Shown here in pieces: positions 1-7,621 of a stretch of DNA of 64,000 nt. Under the pieces are notes generated by a model. It did not search any database and was not told the DNA's origin. It saw only the letters and a list, made by a program, of their open reading frames with translations. Made by a program: the position numbers and the translations under genes. The stretch is from a virus. Position 1 is the first letter of the stretch. Each line of letters starts with the position of its first letter. The stretch covers positions 84,134-148,133 of the IMG/VR virus record IMGVR_UViG_3300023184_000035; one strand, written 5' to 3'.

Positions 1-2
1 AA

Positions 3-176
3 GTGGCAGTGAACTTCGAAACTTTCCTGGAACAGTGCAACATGTGCGGTGCCGAGTACTACTACATCATGGAAGATGGTCAGTGGTACTATGGTAGCAT
101 GCACGAAAGCGATCCTTTCTACAAGCGCCTGGTGTTGTTGAGTGACGCACTGGAATCTGAAACGGTTGACCAATAA
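3..176 (+). CDS. Hypothetical protein, 5' end outside window
   Basis: The reading frame is open from the window edge to the TAA at 174-176 (57 codons visible). The peptide is aromatic-rich, with a CxxC pair (CNMC) and a Tyr cluster. I do not recognise it. Its last codons overlap the -35 box of the promoter for the next gene, so it ends the upstream operon. The start lies upstream of the window or at one of the GTG codons at its edge. Confidence 0.55.
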   Translation: MAVNFETFLEQCNMCGAEYYYIMEDGQWYYGSMHESDPFYKRLVLLSDALESETVDQ

Positions 177-194
177 TTCCCAAAGTGCTATAAT
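166..194 (+). promoter_or_regulatory. Sigma70-type promoter
   Basis: TTGACC at 166-171 is followed by a 17-nt spacer and a perfect TATAAT at 189-194, 30 nt before the ATG at 225. It is one of a set of near-consensus host-type promoters in front of non-structural genes. Confidence 0.8.
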
Positions 195-224
195 ACGAAC
201 ATACAAAGCAAAAAGGAGTTGACA

Positions 225-449
225 ATGCAAGACGCACAAGAGATCTATTACGGCATGTTTACAGATGCTGGCAATCAAGAAGTTGCCGCTATTGTAAAAC
301 ACGCCAAGGCAAAACAACTTACGTGGGCACAGACTTACAAACTGTTGTCACAGTTGGCAATGGTTTCAGATTATGCTGAAGCCCTGGACACCATGGTGCG
401 TGAGATGGTGTATGACGCAATCGGCGCTGATGGCCCTTTTTACATCTAA
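225..449 (+). CDS. Small conserved-type phage protein, unknown function
   Basis: A 74-aa acidic helical protein. The ATG at 225 is chosen over the upstream TTG at 219 because AAGGAG at 213-218 sits 6 nt ahead of it. It is the first gene after a sigma70 promoter, which fits an early protein. No catalytic motif is visible and no function is proposed. Confidence 0.7.
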   Translation: MQDAQEIYYGMFTDAGNQEVAAIVKHAKAKQLTWAQTYKLLSQLAMVSDYAEALDTMVREMVYDAIGADGPFYI

Positions 450-459
450 GGAGACGATG

Positions 460-651
460 ATGAAAATACGCAACGAATATTTGTGGCTGGTACTGTTGGT
501 GGCTGTGATTGCAGGTGGTCCGCTGTTGAGCATCTGGGCCTTGAATACACTGTTTCCTGTGTTGGCTATTCCTTACACCCTAGAGACCTGGGCCGCAATG
601 GCCTTGGTTGGTGGCGTATTTCAAAGTTTGAAAATTGGTAAGAAAGACTGA
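460..651 (+). CDS. Small two-helix membrane protein
   Basis: 63 aa with two hydrophobic segments (about residues 8-30 and 38-56) and a basic C-terminus (KIGKKD). AAGGAG at 448-453 favours the ATG at 460 over the one at 457. It lies in the early operon behind the 225 gene. It could be a holin-like or envelope-modifying peptide; nothing in the sequence decides this. Confidence 0.65.
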   Translation: MKIRNEYLWLVLLVAVIAGGPLLSIWALNTLFPVLAIPYTLETWAAMALVGGVFQSLKIGKKD

Positions 652-652
652 T

Positions 653-1420
653 ATGTTTGTAGATGTCTCTAACATGACAGCCCGCGAAATACAACGCCTG
701 GGCCACGAGGACGATGAGGGGCCTGTGCAACGCCGGTGGAAGCCACGTACTACTGCCGGTGGTGGGCATCGTGGCTACAGTGTAAGCGATGTGTGGGGTG
801 CCGCATGTCATGCACAATGCATCAACGGTGTGTACGTCAAAGAAGATTTATGGGAATGGCCCTCAGAGTCAGCAACTGCTATGCAACTCAAACGCAAAAG
901 CAATCGCAACATCATGATGGATGCATTAGAAAATCCTTTCATGATCACAGACGAAGATCGCTCAGCAGGCGAGCAGTGCATGAAGTTCATTTCTAATGAC
1001 ATGACGTTCCGCGCACTGCAAAACAAACTCACAGACTTTGACCGCAGTGTGATGAAGATCACTGCTGTGACAGATCGATTCTTTCCGCAGGCGCATAAAT
1101 TAGAATTGGCCACTGTGGCTTGTTTGCCCAACAGTCATCAACGTGCCCTGACACGCATTGCGGAACAGGACAGACTCAATCAGACTGCTGGTTATATAGG
1201 TGCTGTGGGCGACAAGGTCACCATCAACGTGGACATTGTTCGCTGTGTATTCAGTCAGAAGTGGAACACCTACTACGCAACTGGTATCACCAGCAACAAT
1301 GAAACAGTGTTCTTTTCCATCCGTGAACCGCTAAACACAGGCACCTTGCTGTCAGTGCAGGGCACTGTGAAAGCGCACCGGGATGGACAGACTCAACTCA
1401 ACCGCGTGAAGGTGCTATGA
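653..1420 (+). CDS. Phage protein with OB-fold-like C-terminus
   Basis: 255 aa. The N-terminal half is charged and has a Gly-rich patch (TTAGGGH). The last 75 residues look like alternating strands (NVDIVRCVF, ATGITSNNETVFFSI, TLLSVQGTVKAH), which resembles a small OB or beta-barrel fold; that is inference from pattern only. The ATG at 653 overlaps the preceding TGA. The family is not recognised with certainty, and a nucleic-acid-binding role is possible but unproven. Confidence 0.65.
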   Translation: MFVDVSNMTAREIQRLGHEDDEGPVQRRWKPRTTAGGGHRGYSVSDVWGAACHAQCINGVYVKEDLWEWPSESATAMQLKRKSNRNIMMDALENPFMITDEDRSAGEQCMKFISNDMTFRALQNKLTDFDRSVMKITAVTDRFFPQAHKLELATVACLPNSHQRALTRIAEQDRLNQTAGYIGAVGDKVTINVDIVRCVFSQKWNTYYATGITSNNETVFFSIREPLNTGTLLSVQGTVKAHRDGQTQLNRVKVL

Positions 1421-1554
1421 GATTGGTGTTGGTTGTGTTTGCGTTGACAGGGTGTAGTGTGTTTCACGACGCCCGAGATGAATTCAAGAAAGAAGTAACT
1501 GGTGTTCAATCAGAATTTGCTAGACTTTACAACAAGGAGAACTCAAATGAGTAA
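1417..1554 (+). CDS. Small lipoprotein
   Basis: 45 aa, starting at an ATGA overlap with the previous stop. The N-terminus is a short lipoprotein signal (MRLVLVVFALTGCS) with a lipobox LTGC; Cys13 would be lipidated. The remainder is charged and helical. It overlaps the next ORF by 8 nt, so translation is probably coupled. It may act at the inner or outer membrane of a Gram-negative host. Confidence 0.65.
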   Translation: MRLVLVVFALTGCSVFHDARDEFKKEVTGVQSEFARLYNKENSNE

Positions 1555-1675
1555 GATTTTAATTGGTTTTGTGTTGGGATTGATTGTGGCTAGTGTGGGC
1601 TTCTCGGGCATTGCCCGAATTGCCGACCGAGGTGTCCAAACCATCCAAACACAGAGCAAAGAATTGGCCCAGTAA
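1547..1675 (+). CDS. Small single-span membrane protein
   Basis: 42 aa with one N-terminal transmembrane helix (residues 4-24) followed by an amphipathic tail. AAGGAG at 1534-1539 fixes the ATG at 1547. Small proteins of this layout (GFxLGLIVASVGFSGIA) are, from memory, recurrent in T4-like aquatic phages. Function is unknown. It is likely translated together with the lipoprotein it overlaps. Confidence 0.65.
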   Translation: MSKILIGFVLGLIVASVGFSGIARIADRGVQTIQTQSKELAQ

Positions 1676-1711
1676 ATTGGGCAAATCAAATCTAAATTGT
1701 GCAAAAAGTGG

Positions 1712-1740
1712 TTGACACAGATACCGTTTTGTTGTATAAT
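1712..1740 (+). promoter_or_regulatory. Perfect-consensus sigma70 promoter
   Basis: TTGACA at 1712-1717, a 17-nt spacer and TATAAT at 1735-1740 match the Escherichia coli consensus at all 12 positions. It drives the 1805 gene through a leader of about 58 nt. Confidence 0.9.
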
Positions 1741-1804
1741 TTGGATATGCTGAAGCACAGCATGTTTCGTAATTTAACTTTAGGCAACTCAGAAAGGCAA
1801 CAAA

Positions 1805-2161
1805 ATGTCAAATGACAAACTCTTTACCGTAGCAGGCACCGCAACTCACAAAGGCGTGACCAAGGTACGCTTTGCAAACGACTTGGTGGCTCGCATCAAG
1901 ATCCTGGCCAAGGCCGGCGCAACTGATGTCAACTTGGTGGAACTGCCCCAAGCTATGACCAAACTGCAAGCACTCAAGTACTTGCAAGAACAAGGTATCA
2001 CTGCTGGTGATGCTGGCTTTGCTGTGGCCAACAAACTGGCTGAGAAAAGCAAAGTGGCCAAGAAAGGCGAAGTCAAAGTGTCTGCAAGCGGCACCAAGGC
2101 CAAGTCTAAAACTGCTCCTGCAACTGTTCGATCAGATGCAGTTGAAAGCACCAACGCCTAA
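1805..2161 (+). CDS. Conserved phage protein with basic Lys/Ala/Ser tail
   Basis: 118 aa. The first 75 residues form a compact domain (LFTVAGTATHKGVTKVRFAN, then VNLVELPQAMTKLQALKYL) of a type I recall from T4-like marine and cyanophages, function unknown. The last 40 residues are a low-complexity Lys/Ala/Ser/Thr tail, typical of flexible nucleic-acid-contacting ends. It is a single-gene unit with its own perfect promoter (1712-1740) and its own terminator (2180-2204), so it is probably strongly and independently expressed. Confidence 0.8.
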   Translation: MSNDKLFTVAGTATHKGVTKVRFANDLVARIKILAKAGATDVNLVELPQAMTKLQALKYLQEQGITAGDAGFAVANKLAEKSKVAKKGEVKVSASGTKAKSKTAPATVRSDAVESTNA

Positions 2162-2179
2162 TACAAACAGGCTCCCAAC

Positions 2180-2204
2180 AACGCCGTCAATGACGGCGTT
2201 TTTT
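2180..2204 (+). terminator. Rho-independent terminator
   Basis: AACGCCGTCA pairs with TGACGGCGTT across a minimal loop and is followed by a T-run at 2199-2204. It lies 19 nt after the stop of the 1805 gene. Confidence 0.9.
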
Positions 2205-2233
2205 ATTGACTCGTCAATCGAGATAATTACTGT

Positions 2234-2494
2234 ATGCTGGAATTTGAAGATGACCCCATTTACGAATACGCCAAGACTGTGATGTTTCAAATCATGACAG
2301 TGCTGTACATGAACGGACGCACAGAAGCACACGTGGGTGCCATAATGCGGCTGTTGGGTGTGGATGAAGACCATGCTAGACTGCATGATGATGAACGCAT
2401 TGAGCTGGACGAAAATTTTGCCCGGATGGCTGCGGAATTAAATATGAATGAGCTTGTGTCTGCTCAAGTCCCCCAAGGAACCACAATCCATTAA
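2234..2494 (+). CDS. Conserved small phage protein
   Basis: 86-aa acidic, probably all-helical protein. It follows the terminator at 2204 directly; a weak -35-like TTGACT at 2206 has no convincing -10. Its stop overlaps the next start by one base. No domain is recognised. Confidence 0.65.
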   Translation: MLEFEDDPIYEYAKTVMFQIMTVLYMNGRTEAHVGAIMRLLGVDEDHARLHDDERIELDENFARMAAELNMNELVSAQVPQGTTIH

Positions 2495-2739
2495 TGTCTA
2501 TCCCCACATACCGTGCAGTTGAACCACTGTACATTGTGATGTTGCGCAACAACCAAGCTGAGCCCATGTTCAAGACTTGGATACGCCGACATCAAATTGA
2601 ACATGCCAATGTCACTGGCAACCGAATGATGCTTCATCACCAGCAAGCCTTTGATCGATTTCTTGTGACATGGACACATGAGTGGACTGCCATCACTGTG
2701 TGGGACACTTGGAACCGCAGACACATCTACATGGACTAG
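2494..2739 (+). CDS. Small hypothetical protein, Trp/His-rich
   Basis: 81 aa, translationally coupled to the 2234 gene (TAATG overlap). It has an alternating strand-helix pattern with many Trp and His (TWIRRHQIEHANVTGNRM, WTHEWTAITVWDTW). No known motif is present. The coupling and the lack of competing frames support it being real. Confidence 0.6.
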   Translation: MSIPTYRAVEPLYIVMLRNNQAEPMFKTWIRRHQIEHANVTGNRMMLHHQQAFDRFLVTWTHEWTAITVWDTWNRRHIYMD

Positions 2740-2767
2740 GCAGGAGTGCCAAATTCCTGTGTTTTTC

Positions 2768-2796
2768 TTGACATGCTGTGATAATGCATGTATAAT
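2768..2796 (+). promoter_or_regulatory. Perfect-consensus sigma70 promoter
   Basis: TTGACA at 2768-2773, a 17-nt spacer and TATAAT at 2791-2796. It drives the 2822 gene. Confidence 0.9.
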
Positions 2797-2821
2797 TACT
2801 ATTCATAACAAAGGAGTCATA

Positions 2822-3013
2822 ATGACCAATCATGAACAAATCGTAGCCGCTTACGACACATACATTGCGGAAAATGAAAAATTCACAGCCAAGGGTGTGA
2901 AAGCCGCGGCTGCCCGTGCTAGAAAAGCCTTGCAAGAAATGACCAAAGGTATCAAAGAGCGCAGAAAAGAAATCACAGCAGAGAAAGAAGCACTTGCGGC
3001 AGCACCCAAGTAA
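2822..3013 (+). CDS. Small basic histone-H1-like protein
   Basis: 63 aa, Lys/Ala/Arg-rich and helical. The central motif (KGVKAAAARARKALQEM followed by KERRKEI) resembles the bacterial/phage Hc1-type histone-H1-like family, so DNA condensation or binding is plausible. The start is fixed by AAGGAG at 2811-2816. It has its own perfect promoter. The family assignment rests on composition and recalled motif only. Confidence 0.7.
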   Translation: MTNHEQIVAAYDTYIAENEKFTAKGVKAAAARARKALQEMTKGIKERRKEITAEKEALAAAPK

Positions 3014-3026
3014 CGCTCAGCCTGAG

Positions 3027-3179
3027 ATGCAGGAGTTACATTCGTGGCCCTTGCATCTCACTGCCGACTTGCGGCAGCGACTGTTGGATGATAAAATGCG
3101 TCGAGCCCAGCATTACTGGCAGGCGCAGGAAAAAATCCGCAGTGCCAAAAATCCACAAAATCATGGCAATCACAACTGA
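3027..3179 (+). CDS. Possible small protein, unknown
   Basis: 50 codons from ATG 3027; an in-frame TTG at 2994 is an alternative start. It is rich in Arg/Gln/His and helical. It overlaps the next gene by 17 nt in a different frame. There is no clear ribosome binding site, so it may be a chance frame filling the gap. Confidence 0.4.
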   Translation: MQELHSWPLHLTADLRQRLLDDKMRRAQHYWQAQEKIRSAKNPQNHGNHN

Positions 3180-3651
3180 TCAAATTCCCACCATAACCAT
3201 AGATGAACTAAGCGATCATCTCGATCATCTAACCAGTGGCGTCAGCACCGACACCATAACCTGGGGCAACAGCTCAATCTGGAGCACAACCGGAACAGTG
3301 GTACCGGGCTATGGTGCTGCTATTGGTGGTCAAAATGCTTACACCTACGCAACCAATACCACTAGCCCTTGGATTAGCGTTAGCAATGGTGGCACTGGGT
3401 CAATCAACCCCAGTGCCAGCATAGAAATCAAAGGCGAAGACGCTGACATCAAGATCAATGGCAAAAGCATGGTGACCTGGATGGAGGCGGTAGAAGAACG
3501 ACTTAACATACTCACACCCAATCCTGAACTGGAAAAAGACTGGGATGACTTGCGCAGACTGGGGCAACGCTACAGAGCCTTGGAAAAGAAATGCAAGGAA
3601 AAAGCACAGATGTGGGCGGCCTTGAAAAAAGTACAACCTCGACAACCATGA
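3163..3651 (+). CDS. Conserved phage protein with C-terminal coiled-coil
   Basis: 162 aa. Residues 1-85 are Thr/Ser/Gly-rich and beta-like. Residues 87-155 are a conserved-looking module (IEIKGEDADIKINGKSM, then VEERLNILTPNPELE) ending in a charged helix likely to form a coiled coil. I recall the C-terminal module from many T4-like environmental phages with no assigned role. It overlaps the radical SAM gene downstream by ATGA. Confidence 0.7.
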   Translation: MAITTDQIPTITIDELSDHLDHLTSGVSTDTITWGNSSIWSTTGTVVPGYGAAIGGQNAYTYATNTTSPWISVSNGGTGSINPSASIEIKGEDADIKINGKSMVTWMEAVEERLNILTPNPELEKDWDDLRRLGQRYRALEKKCKEKAQMWAALKKVQPRQP

Positions 3652-5033
3652 GCACATGGGCAGAGTTTTACAATCAAATCCGAGATCCTGCATGGCCTGA
3701 CTGCAAACAAGAACATCAGTTCTCACAACTACCCGAACATATTCAAAAAGAATGCTGTGAAGTATTTGGGTATGTTCCGGGTGCATTTAAAAAACAATCC
3801 AAGCTGCCCAATCGGGTGTTTCCAATCAACACAGCAACAGCTTGTCAGTTAAAATGGAACTGGAGCACAATATATCTTACCACAGAAGACACAGCCAGTT
3901 GTCATAGAACCACTCATCATAAATTTGACACTGACACGTTTGATTTTCACAACACGCCTAGTAAATTGCAAGACCGGCGGCACATGTTGGCGGGCAAATG
4001 GCCCGAACATGGTTGCGAATACTGTCGTGATATAGAGCAGGCAGGTGGACAAAGCGATCGTATTACCAATTTGGACTTCCCAGGTATACATGCGCCTCCT
4101 GAGCTAGATCAAGATCCTGTGGCGGTTGATGTTACTCCTCGTATACTAGAAGTATATTTCGACAACACTTGCAATTTAAAATGCCTGTACTGTGGTCCTC
4201 ACTTTAGCAGTCTGTGGGACGCTGAAAACATTCGACATGGCGCTGGGGCATTTGCCAAGAGTGCCAATATTGAAAGCAACAAACAAAAGATATTTTCTTG
4301 GTTGAGGCAACATGGGCACAACCTTACAGTGTTCAATATTTTAGGTGGCGAGCCACTGTATCAAGACGAACTTGATCAATGCTTGGATTTATTTGAGCAG
4401 CATCCTGCACCCGAACTTAAATTACAAATATTTACAAATCTCAATGCCAAGTTGAGTCGTGTAAAAAATTTAGTTGAACGTGTTAAACAATTGATTGATC
4501 AGAACAAACTGAGAGAATTTGAAATAACTGCCAGTTTGGATTGCTGGGGTACACCGCAAGAATATGTGCGATACCCATTGGATCTCTCTGTATGGGAAAA
4601 GAACTTTGAATACTTGGTAGACCAACCTTGGATAAATTTAATTATTAACTCCACAGTGACACCACTCACTGTAAAAACTCTACCTGATTTACTGCAAAGA
4701 ATAAATCAGTGGAGTACAACTAGAAAAATATATCACTATCAAAATTCTGTCAACGGCCCCAGTTACATGTTTATTGACATATTTGGCGGAATTTTTCAAA
4801 ATGATTTTGATCAAGCCCTGGCCATCAAGCCAACTAATACTCCAGAAGAACAATCTAGTACTCAGTACTTGAAAGGCATTGCACAACAAAGTTTGCATCG
4901 TGGCCCCAACGTGCCTGAAATAAAAAAACTTTTTAATTTTTTAAACGAAAATGATCGTCGACGTAATACCAGCTGGTCCACGGTGTTTCCTTGGCTGGTT
5001 GAAGAATTTGTCAAATATGATCTAAAAATTTGA
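3648..5033 (+). CDS. Radical SAM protein (twitch/SPASM-type)
   Basis: 461 aa. The radical SAM cluster motif CxxxCxxC is C175-C179-C182 (CNLKCLYC), in a strand-turn context typical of the TIM-barrel start. An ILGGEPL motif near residue 235 fits the SAM-contacting GGE motif. The 170-residue N-terminal extension has further cysteines (C66, C85, C123, C126) that could ligate an auxiliary cluster or zinc, as in twitch-domain enzymes. Substrate is unknown. ATGA overlap with the preceding gene. It would act in the cytoplasm and need reduced Fe-S clusters, which may relate to the phage-encoded ErpA-like protein at 12339. The upstream ATG at 3591 is in frame but less well supported. Confidence 0.85.
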   Translation: MSTWAEFYNQIRDPAWPDCKQEHQFSQLPEHIQKECCEVFGYVPGAFKKQSKLPNRVFPINTATACQLKWNWSTIYLTTEDTASCHRTTHHKFDTDTFDFHNTPSKLQDRRHMLAGKWPEHGCEYCRDIEQAGGQSDRITNLDFPGIHAPPELDQDPVAVDVTPRILEVYFDNTCNLKCLYCGPHFSSLWDAENIRHGAGAFAKSANIESNKQKIFSWLRQHGHNLTVFNILGGEPLYQDELDQCLDLFEQHPAPELKLQIFTNLNAKLSRVKNLVERVKQLIDQNKLREFEITASLDCWGTPQEYVRYPLDLSVWEKNFEYLVDQPWINLIINSTVTPLTVKTLPDLLQRINQWSTTRKIYHYQNSVNGPSYMFIDIFGGIFQNDFDQALAIKPTNTPEEQSSTQYLKGIAQQSLHRGPNVPEIKKLFNFLNENDRRRNTSWSTVFPWLVEEFVKYDLKI

Positions 5034-5058
5034 CACACAATACAAATCATTATATAAT
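5030..5058 (+). promoter_or_regulatory. Perfect sigma70 promoter giving a leaderless nadE mRNA
   Basis: TTGACA at 5030-5035, a 17-nt spacer and TATAAT at 5053-5058. Only 6 nt separate the -10 from the ATG at 5065, so the predicted +1 coincides with the start codon. No Shine-Dalgarno is present. Confidence 0.85.
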
Positions 5059-5064
5059 GCTATT

Positions 5065-5877
5065 ATGATACCCAAAACACCTAAACAACGCATCAAACAC
5101 ATCGTCAAGTGGATCCAAGACTATGCTCGCAAAGCAAAGATTAATACCTTGGTGGTGGGTATTTCAGGCGGCATTGACAGCTCAGTTGTGAGTGCCTTGT
5201 GTGCTCGAACTGGCTTGAAAACCATTGTGGTACAAATGCCCATTCGCCAGAATAAGAAACTGGACAACTTGAGTTCAGCACACGCAGGCTGGCTGTTGAA
5301 TCATGTGCCCAGCTTCAGCATCACGCACATGATCATGGATTTGACCCCAGTGTTCACAGCATTTGAGAAAAAGCTCACACCTTTTGGCGACAGTGAACTG
5401 GCATTTGCCAACAGCAGAGCCCGACTGCGCATGATGACCCTGTATCAAATTGCACAGAGTCATGGTGGCATTGTGGTGGGCACAGGCAACAAAGTGGAAG
5501 ATTTTGGCGTGGGATTCTTTACCAAGTACGGTGACGGTGGAGTGGATATCTCTCCCATTGGTGACTGTTTGAAAACTGAAGTCTGGGACATGGGACGAGA
5601 ACTTGGCTTGCTCCAGGAGATCATCGATGCCCCGCCCACCGACGGACTCTGGGCCGATGACCGTAACGACGAAGATCAACTGGGCATGAACTACCCTGAA
5701 CTGGAACGCATGATGAGCATTGACTTTTTGAAGCGAGCCAAGATCGTGGATTCAGACATGCCTGGCAGCGCCAAACTCAATGCTGACGATCGAAAAAAAT
5801 TAAAACGTTATCAAGAACTACGTGCTCAGAACATGCACAAGATGATGTCTATCCCTGTTTGTACAATGCCCCGTTAA
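5065..5877 (+). CDS. nadE: NAD+ synthetase (ammonia-dependent type)
   Basis: 270 aa, the size of NH3-dependent NadE, with no glutaminase domain. It converts deamido-NAD plus ATP and ammonia to NAD. The PP-loop ATP-binding motif SGGIDSS is at residues 34-40. The conserved block GTGNKVEDFGVGFFTKYGDG and the following DISPIGD are typical of the deamido-NAD site. The transcript appears leaderless. Phages with NAD metabolism genes are thought to sustain NAD during infection. A second NAD-related candidate in this window is the nucleotidyltransferase domain at 58436. Confidence 0.93.
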   Translation: MIPKTPKQRIKHIVKWIQDYARKAKINTLVVGISGGIDSSVVSALCARTGLKTIVVQMPIRQNKKLDNLSSAHAGWLLNHVPSFSITHMIMDLTPVFTAFEKKLTPFGDSELAFANSRARLRMMTLYQIAQSHGGIVVGTGNKVEDFGVGFFTKYGDGGVDISPIGDCLKTEVWDMGRELGLLQEIIDAPPTDGLWADDRNDEDQLGMNYPELERMMSIDFLKRAKIVDSDMPGSAKLNADDRKKLKRYQELRAQNMHKMMSIPVCTMPR

Positions 5878-6271
5878 CTACAATGTTAATGGCAAAAACA
5901 CACCATTTTGACAGTTTTTTGACAGCCTTACAGCTAGATCAAATAAGTAAAAGTGGTGGTAGAACAACACATTGCAATCTAATAGGATCTTCTACTGCTG
6001 ATTGGTATCTTGTCCAATTGAATAAAACAAGTACCCGTGACACCAAAAGAGGTTTGTCCAAGCCAAATTGGTGTTCGAAAGAGACTCTCGGAAAGTCTCT
6101 TCGTTGACAACTAGAATTGGACAGGCTCATTTCTCAGGACGCGAGCTTGTCCCAAACGAGTATGCCAAGGAGGCCCGAGGTCTATCTATGCTCATCTCAA
6201 CTGCACTTTTGTCAACGTGATCTACTCGGGACTCCGCGTATAGCCACGTATTGGCAAGAAAAGGAAATCAA
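5878..6271 (+). ncRNA. Gene-poor 394-nt region with structured-RNA features
   Basis: The only gap over 300 nt in the window. It holds several hairpins: AGAGACT/AGTCTCT (about 6080-6100), GGACAGGCTC/GAGCTTGTCC (6119-6151, one G-U), CCCGAG (6174-6179) with CTCGGG (6225-6230), and a long-range TGTCCAATT (6011-6019)/AATTGGACA (6115-6123). TTGTCC recurs at about 6010, 6054 and 6147. Alternatively it is coding: a 74-codon frame (5883-6107) and an overlapping stop-free frame (6041-6220) could be a small or frameshifted gene. No tRNA or tmRNA signature is seen. The class is unknown. Confidence 0.4.
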
Positions 6272-6847
6272 ATGAAAGTTAATACAAATCGGCCCAATGC
6301 ATTGGCATCGTGGTCATCTCGAGTTATCAAACTACTGGGACTGTTTTTGGTCATGCTGGTGGTTTGGAATGTGTGCCAAAGCAGATTGGCCTCACTACGA
6401 AGCGACCGGGCAGCCGGCATGGTGGGCTATGTGTCAGCAGAAGACAAATTACGACAATTGGATTGCCTAACCCGCAACATCTACTGGGAAGCAGCCTCAG
6501 AGCCGTTTGAGGGCAAAGTGGCAGTGGCGCAGGTCACGTTAAATAGAGTAGAGAGCGGCAGATTTGCCAACACTGTGTGCGGTGTGGTCTATCAAAAGAA
6601 CGTGTTCTATGAAAAGGTAGTTTGCCAATTCTCGTGGTTCTGCGAAGGCAATCACAAGGTCCGAGCAGTGTATCAGCCCATGTGGCAAGAAAGCGAACTA
6701 GTGGCCAAAAAAGTACTATTGGAGAACTTCCGATTGCCCGGCATGAAAAATGCGTTATACTATCATGCTGACTATGTAAATCCCAACTGGCACAAAGCCC
6801 GAATTGACAAAATTGGTCGTCACATCTTTTATGGAGAAAAATCATGA
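6272..6847 (+). CDS. Cell wall hydrolase, SleB/Hydrolase_2 family
   Basis: 191 aa. One N-terminal transmembrane or signal-anchor helix (residues 18-36) precedes a SleB-like catalytic domain (about 60-190). NIYWEAASEPFEGKVAVAQV is diagnostic, with E73 the likely catalytic acid; NRVESGRF and CQFSW follow. It should cut peptidoglycan glycan strands in the periplasm. The ATG at 6272 with AAGGA upstream is preferred over the TTG at 6251. It overlaps the next gene, a multi-span membrane protein, by ATGA, giving a hydrolase/holin-like pair separate from the GH19 lysis cluster at 46-52 kb. Confidence 0.9.
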   Translation: MKVNTNRPNALASWSSRVIKLLGLFLVMLVVWNVCQSRLASLRSDRAAGMVGYVSAEDKLRQLDCLTRNIYWEAASEPFEGKVAVAQVTLNRVESGRFANTVCGVVYQKNVFYEKVVCQFSWFCEGNHKVRAVYQPMWQESELVAKKVLLENFRLPGMKNALYYHADYVNPNWHKARIDKIGRHIFYGEKS

Positions 6848-7155
6848 ACGCCTGGCCCTTTAACTTACAAATTGTTCGAGACTTTTTGAACAATCACCTG
6901 CACAAAATTTCAGCAGACACCCTGGGCTGGTTGGCAGCCATTGTGTTGCACTGTGCCACAATTCCTTCACTGCTGGCCTTGATGACTGGACTGAGTGATC
7001 GAGTGCCCAGCCTGGATGTGGTGGCGTTTCTTTGGGCAGGCCTAGTACTGCTGTTCCTGCGAGCCATTGTGCTCAAAGATACCCTGAACATCATCACAAT
7101 TGGTCTGGGGTTTATAGTGCAAGCCGGGCTCATGGCCCTGATCCTGTTTAGGTAA
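6844..7155 (+). CDS. Multi-span membrane protein, possible holin partner
   Basis: 103 aa with about three hydrophobic helices (near 27-48, 57-75 and 80-101) and short loops. Its ATGA overlap with the SleB hydrolase suggests co-translation and a shared role, for instance access of the hydrolase to the wall. I recall similar proteins in cyanophage-like genomes without assigned function. Holin is inference. Confidence 0.65.
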   Translation: MNAWPFNLQIVRDFLNNHLHKISADTLGWLAAIVLHCATIPSLLALMTGLSDRVPSLDVVAFLWAGLVLLFLRAIVLKDTLNIITIGLGFIVQAGLMALILFR

Positions 7156-7168
7156 TACTTCAGTAGTA

Positions 7169-7197
7169 TTGACCAATAATTGCAATCCTGCTATAAT
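7169..7197 (+). promoter_or_regulatory. Sigma70-type promoter
   Basis: TTGACC at 7169-7174, a 17-nt spacer and TATAAT at 7192-7197. It is likely to drive the long overlapping gene string from 7229 to about 11.5 kb. Confidence 0.85.
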
Positions 7198-7228
7198 ACA
7201 GCATGATTAGCAACTCTGGAGTACTGCA

Positions 7229-7621
7229 ATGACCATGCATCTTGAAGGCCCATGGCTCAGCATGAGCGGCAAAAAGCGCGGCAAAGTAAAGTTTCGCAAC
7301 GCTGAAGAAGCCCGACGTGCTAGAGAACTTGATGAGTCATGGCGAGAACTGCTGAAACGTCAAGGCGTGGAAGCAGAGCAAAAGCGTCAGACTCGTGCTA
7401 TGACAGCACCCCCACTAGATTACAAGCTGACCACACCCGTGGGTCGTACCAACACACATCACATTCCCAGCCGTGACACAGGTGGCAACGCCACACTGGC
7501 CGCACCCAAAGTTTACACAGGTACCAAGGTCAAGGGCATTGCTACCATGCACAAGTCAAATGCTGTGCCGGTGTTCTCGGACGAGGAGGCAGTAGAAATT
7601 TCAAGGATGCGCCGTGGCTAA
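7229..7621 (+). CDS. Conserved phage protein, unknown function
   Basis: 130 aa. The N-terminal half is basic and helical (KFRNAEEARRARELDESW); the C-terminal half is a Thr/Pro/His-rich stretch with TGTKVKGIATMHKSNAVPVF. GGAG at 7218-7221 supports ATG 7229. It is the first gene of a tightly coupled operon. I recall the C-terminal pattern from uncultured aquatic phages. No catalytic motif is seen. Confidence 0.7.
   Translation: MTMHLEGPWLSMSGKKRGKVKFRNAEEARRARELDESWRELLKRQGVEAEQKRQTRAMTAPPLDYKLTTPVGRTNTHHIPSRDTGGNATLAAPKVYTGTKVKGIATMHKSNAVPVFSDEEAVEISRMRRG

Noticed and set aside
2206-2234. Promoter between the 2204 terminator and the 2234 gene
   Set aside because: TTGACT is present but no -10 at 16-18 nt spacing; the only TATA-like bases fall at a wrong distance or on the start codon.
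5878-6271. tRNA or tmRNA in the gap after nadE
   Set aside because: A GTTCGAA-like string occurs at 6073-6079 but no flanking 5-bp T-arm stem, acceptor pairing or CCA end can be drawn; no tmRNA tag frame or 3' half signature is seen.
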